Positions 61,469-64,000 of a DNA stretch of 64,000 bases are shown here, piece after piece. Source of the DNA: Paenibacillus radicibacter (GTDB lineage Bacteria; Bacillota; Bacilli; Paenibacillales; NBRC-103111); contig NZ_JANQBC010000004.1 in assembly GCF_024721995.1 (NCBI RefSeq), positions 124,001-188,000 on the forward strand, written 5' to 3'. The translations under genes and the position numbers were made by a program. Position 1 is the first letter of the stretch, and the number at the start of each line of letters is the position of its first letter. Below the pieces are notes generated by a model. The model ran no database searches, was not told where the DNA came from, and saw nothing but the letters and a program-made list of their open reading frames with translations.

Positions 61469-62128
61469 GTGAAGGAAGTGGTAGCCAAAACCAGATGGCA
61501 ACAAGAACGTGAGGATGCCAAACAACAACGCGTTGTCCTCATGATTGATGCTGCCGAGCGCGTGTTTAACGCTAAAGGGATCGATAAAGCGACCATGCAA
61601 GATGTAGCGACAGAAGCACGAATGGGGATCGCGACAGTGTTCCGCTATTTTCCGAAGAAAGATAAACTGATCATTGCCGTTGCAACCCGCATTATTGAAT
61701 CGCAAATTGAGACGTTCGATACCATCGCAAATGGACAAGAAACATGCTATGAGAAGCTAGAGAAGATACTCGATTTCTTCATTACCTTAATAGGACCTGC
61801 ACACAGCAAGAATACCAAGCTACTTGAAGCGTTCGAGAGCTATGCCGCTCAATCCACCGAGCCACTGGAAGATCTCGATCTGTATAACGATGCGATGAGC
61901 CGCATTCAGTCTTCGATCATGAACATTATTAAAGACGGGATGAATGACGGCTCCATACGCGCGAATCTATCCCTCGACGATACGATTGCAACAATGACAA
62001 ATTCATTTGCCCTGTTCGCGAAAAAATTATCTTTGCAGAGCAGCATCCCGATGCTAGAGTTCAAGATCGAATCTGCAAAGCAGCTTCATATTTTGAAAGA
62101 CATTTTCTTAAGTTATTTAAGACCCTAA
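61469..62128 (+). CDS. TetR-family transcriptional regulator
   Basis: 219 residues from a GTG at 61469 (GAGGAAGG just ahead; start not certain, a second GTG lies three codons on). N-terminal HTH: VVLMIDAAERVFNAKGIDKA, TMQDVATEARMGIATVFRYF, PKKDKLI. The C-terminal ligand domain is helical and unassigned. Divergent from the SDR gene with a perfect palindrome between; probably represses it and itself. Confidence 0.87.
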   Translation: MKEVVAKTRWQQEREDAKQQRVVLMIDAAERVFNAKGIDKATMQDVATEARMGIATVFRYFPKKDKLIIAVATRIIESQIETFDTIANGQETCYEKLEKILDFFITLIGPAHSKNTKLLEAFESYAAQSTEPLEDLDLYNDAMSRIQSSIMNIIKDGMNDGSIRANLSLDDTIATMTNSFALFAKKLSLQSSIPMLEFKIESAKQLHILKDIFLSYLRP

Positions 62129-62133
62129 TAAAC

Positions 62134-62177
62134 AAGAGCTGAAGCCCCCTTTTTAAACAAAAGGAACTTCAGCTCTT
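62134..62177. terminator. Shared terminator between the TetR and cyclase genes
   Basis: Perfect 11-bp stem AAGAGCTGAAG / CTTCAGCTCTT with a 22-nt loop between convergent genes. Confidence 0.7.
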
Positions 62178-62191
62178 CGTTCATCTTCATC

Positions 62192-62809
62192 TTATTCCAA
62201 CACCCTAGCCACAATCCTCGCAATCGACGAATCTGCACGTATATGAAGTGGCAGCGCAATAATCTCAAACTTCCCTACCTCAAGTAATTTCTCAACATGA
62301 GTCAAATTCTCTGCGATCAGGATGTTATTTGCAAATAACAACTGATGAACTTCAAATGGATATTTATCAGGGGAAGGCATGTCGAGACAGACCATCTTCA
62401 CATGCTTTCTCACTAACAACTCAGCAAATGCCAATGTCAGAACGGGATAGTCTGTAAAATAGCTCGGCTGTCCAAACAACCGGCTATGCTCCGTATGCAG
62501 AACGACAATCTGCGCTTCTGGAATAAGCTCTTCATACTCTTCCAAGTAGTCAATCTCTGTTTGCCCCGCAACATCAATAACTGTTCCACTCCCGATAAAA
62601 CGATCCAATGAGAACTCATTCAGATAAGTTGGAACATCCAGCAGATGCATCGGTCCATCAATATGAGTGCCTTCGTGCATATTCACGCTTAGCTGATGAT
62701 TCGTATAGTGATCCGTATGTATAAACTTCGTTTGCGTCAGAATCGTCTCTGCATCGCCTGGATAAGGCGGTAAACCATCTACTATTAAGTGAGATAGATC
62801 TATAATCAT
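62192..62809 (-). CDS. Cyclase family (kynurenine formamidase-like) metal hydrolase
   Basis: 205 residues from the ATG at 62809, six bases or so after GGGGGAAC (frame open to 62824). Metal motif HEGTHIDGPMH fits the family HxGTHxDxPxH. MIIDLSHLIVDGLPPYPGD is the usual start, and LDMPSPD with the late HQLLFANNILIAENLTHVE also fits. Hydrolyses amide or lactone bonds in relatives; no kynurenine genes are nearby, so the substrate stays open. Confidence 0.85.
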   Translation of the reverse strand: MIIDLSHLIVDGLPPYPGDAETILTQTKFIHTDHYTNHQLSVNMHEGTHIDGPMHLLDVPTYLNEFSLDRFIGSGTVIDVAGQTEIDYLEEYEELIPEAQIVVLHTEHSRLFGQPSYFTDYPVLTLAFAELLVRKHVKMVCLDMPSPDKYPFEVHQLLFANNILIAENLTHVEKLLEVGKFEIIALPLHIRADSSIARIVARVLE

Positions 62810-62873
62810 AAGAAGTTCCCCCATTCACTAATCAAAAACCTTTTAAAAATTGTACCACATTAATATTTATCCA

Positions 62874-62922
62874 TTAAAAAAAGGACTCACCCCGGTCTCT
62901 CAACCGAGGCAAATCCTTAACC
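62874..62922 (-). terminator. Terminator of the ABC-2 permease gene
   Basis: Long imperfect hairpin (AAGGA...CGGT with ACCGG...TCCTT) and seven T residues on the minus strand. Confidence 0.8.
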
Positions 62923-62925
62923 CCA

Positions 62926-64000
62926 TTAACCCTTAAATGCCTGCATTGCTTTTCTAAACTCTTTAATCGTCGGACGCTTACCGTAGAGCATAATACCCGT
63001 GCGGTAGATCTTAGCTGCAAGCCAGCTGAAGAAGCCGATGGAGACGAATAGTAATGCAATGGATACAAGAACTTCCCACTGCTCCGGATCACCCATACCG
63101 ATGCGCAGGAACATTACAAGTGGCGAGAAGAACGGAATATAAGACATCACCACGACATACGATGCGTTCGGATTTTGCAAAGCAACCATACTTACCATGA
63201 AGCCAGCCATCATGAGGAACATAATCGGCATAACCGCCTGCCCCACATCTTCCACACGACTTACGATGGAACCAACAGCAGCATACAACATCGCATACAA
63301 GAAGAATCCACCTAAGAAGAAGATAATAAAGTAGATGAATGTACTTACGGGAATATCGGACAATGAAATACCAAGCGAAGCAATCTGCTTCTGGTTATGT
63401 GGCAGCATCAAGTTAATGAAGGCAGCAACACCAACGACCGCGAGTTGCGATAGAGCAAGTAGACATGTACCAATAATTTTACCTAACATTTGCTTGAGTG
63501 AATCCACACTCGTTACGATTAGCTCCATAACACGAGAGCTTTTCTCTTGCGTAATCGTCGTTGCAACCGCTGTACCGTACATCATAATGCTCATATATTG
63601 CAGCATCAGCATCCCGTACACCATGATGTAAGACATGATGAGTTGACCTTCTGTCTTCGTCTGACCCACTTCATTCGAAGTAGAAATTTGCAGCGTATCG
63701 ATTGCGATTGGCGTCTGAATGATTTCCAGCTGCTCTTTCGGAATATTTTTCAGAATACCATCCATCTTCACAGCCTGTAGACCAAGCTGCAATTCACGTA
63801 CAAGCGAGCTGTCCTTCGTATCATTAGACTTATACGTCACTTTCGGGAAACCGCCCACCAGCTGATCACTAATCTCGATGTAACCTTTTATATCACCAGA
63901 CTTAATCTTATCTTTTGCTAACTGCTCATCTGCGTCTTTACTTGAACTCGGAAGCGTTACGATCTCTACCTTAGCTTCACCTTGCGCTTTATAATAGGCA
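62926..64000 (-). CDS. NatB/YhaP-like ABC-2 transporter permease (partial, N-terminus beyond window)
   Basis: The frame is open to the window edge; 358 codons are visible. An extracytoplasmic domain of about 120 residues (AKVEIVTLPSSSKDADEQLA... to QTKTEGQLI) precedes five to six spans. TTITQEKSSRVMELIVTSVD is the cytoplasmic motif of ABC2_membrane_3 permeases such as NatB and YhaP. It would pair with an ATPase encoded upstream, outside the window, for sodium or peptide export. Its own terminator follows. Confidence 0.85.
   Translation of the reverse strand, partial: AYYKAQGEAKVEIVTLPSSSKDADEQLAKDKIKSGDIKGYIEISDQLVGGFPKVTYKSNDTKDSSLVRELQLGLQAVKMDGILKNIPKEQLEIIQTPIAIDTLQISTSNEVGQTKTEGQLIMSYIMVYGMLMLQYMSIMMYGTAVATTITQEKSSRVMELIVTSVDSLKQMLGKIIGTCLLALSQLAVVGVAAFINLMLPHNQKQIASLGISLSDIPVSTFIYFIIFFLGGFFLYAMLYAAVGSIVSRVEDVGQAVMPIMFLMMAGFMVSMVALQNPNASYVVVMSYIPFFSPLVMFLRIGMGDPEQWEVLVSIALLFVSIGFFSWLAAKIYRTGIMLYGKRPTIKEFRKAMQAFKG

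Overview
The window looks like chromosome of a spore-forming, low-to-mid GC Bacillales bacterium, most likely Paenibacillus or a close relative. The evidence is a gerA-type germination operon, LiaFSR, a divergent citA/citR pair, BmrA, strong AGGAGG-type ribosome binding sites and Bacillus-like promoters. This placement is inferred from recalled protein families, not from an alignment. I saw no rRNA, tRNA, CRISPR array, transposase or prophage gene.

Layout: 1-1792 is the start of a YdaJK-type exopolysaccharide operon controlled by c-di-GMP, cut by the window edge. 1973-3735 is an AT-rich accessory patch with small unknown genes, one frameshifted gene and a broken upstream fragment, resembling toxin/immunity debris. 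3847-7240 holds citA, divergent citR and a YtfP-like flavoprotein. 7419-8700 is a tandem array of four related small membrane proteins, one decayed. 9004-13501 holds an OatA-like acyltransferase, a DUF6483-like protein, a methyltransferase and a DUF1648 membrane protein. 13797-17337 is a BmrA exporter with its own two-component system. 17497-25802 holds small membrane proteins, an aldolase-like enzyme, a second two-component system followed by an NlpC/P60 hydrolase, and a lipid-linked glycosyltransferase operon. 25968-28847 is liaFSR without liaIH. 29220-32985 is a gerA-type operon. 33048-36138 holds a fused membrane/spermidine-synthase-like protein and a band-7/NfeD pair. 36713-40632 is a sugar isomerase/oxidoreductase operon with a cre site and a divergent AraC regulator. 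40690-42898 holds small stress and redox genes. 43192-52273 is an operon with two sugar-type ABC permeases, a HlyD-like adaptor, a solute-binding lipoprotein and a large secreted protein, divergent from a third two-component system. 52373-56123 is a glycerate module (kinase, GntP permease, CdaR regulator). 56248-64000 holds an EamA exporter behind an attenuator-like leader, a YgjP-like metalloprotease, a lipoprotein, a dihydrofolate reductase resembling trimethoprim-resistant types, an SDR/TetR pair, a cyclase-family hydrolase and a partial NatB-like ABC permease.

The most unusual signal is a family of five intergenic elements (28880-29045, 36236-36455, 42290-42497, 45356-45509, 49975-50132). 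All lie in one orientation. They share a conserved internal loop and an inner hairpin, but the outer arms differ in sequence from copy to copy while staying self-complementary within each copy. That is the signature of a conserved structure, either an RNA or a mobile palindromic element. Other regulatory signals are 11-bp-period direct repeats next to each of the three OmpR-type two-component systems, a 19-bp palindrome at the SDR/TetR promoter, two cre sites, and paired inverted repeats before the DoxX gene.
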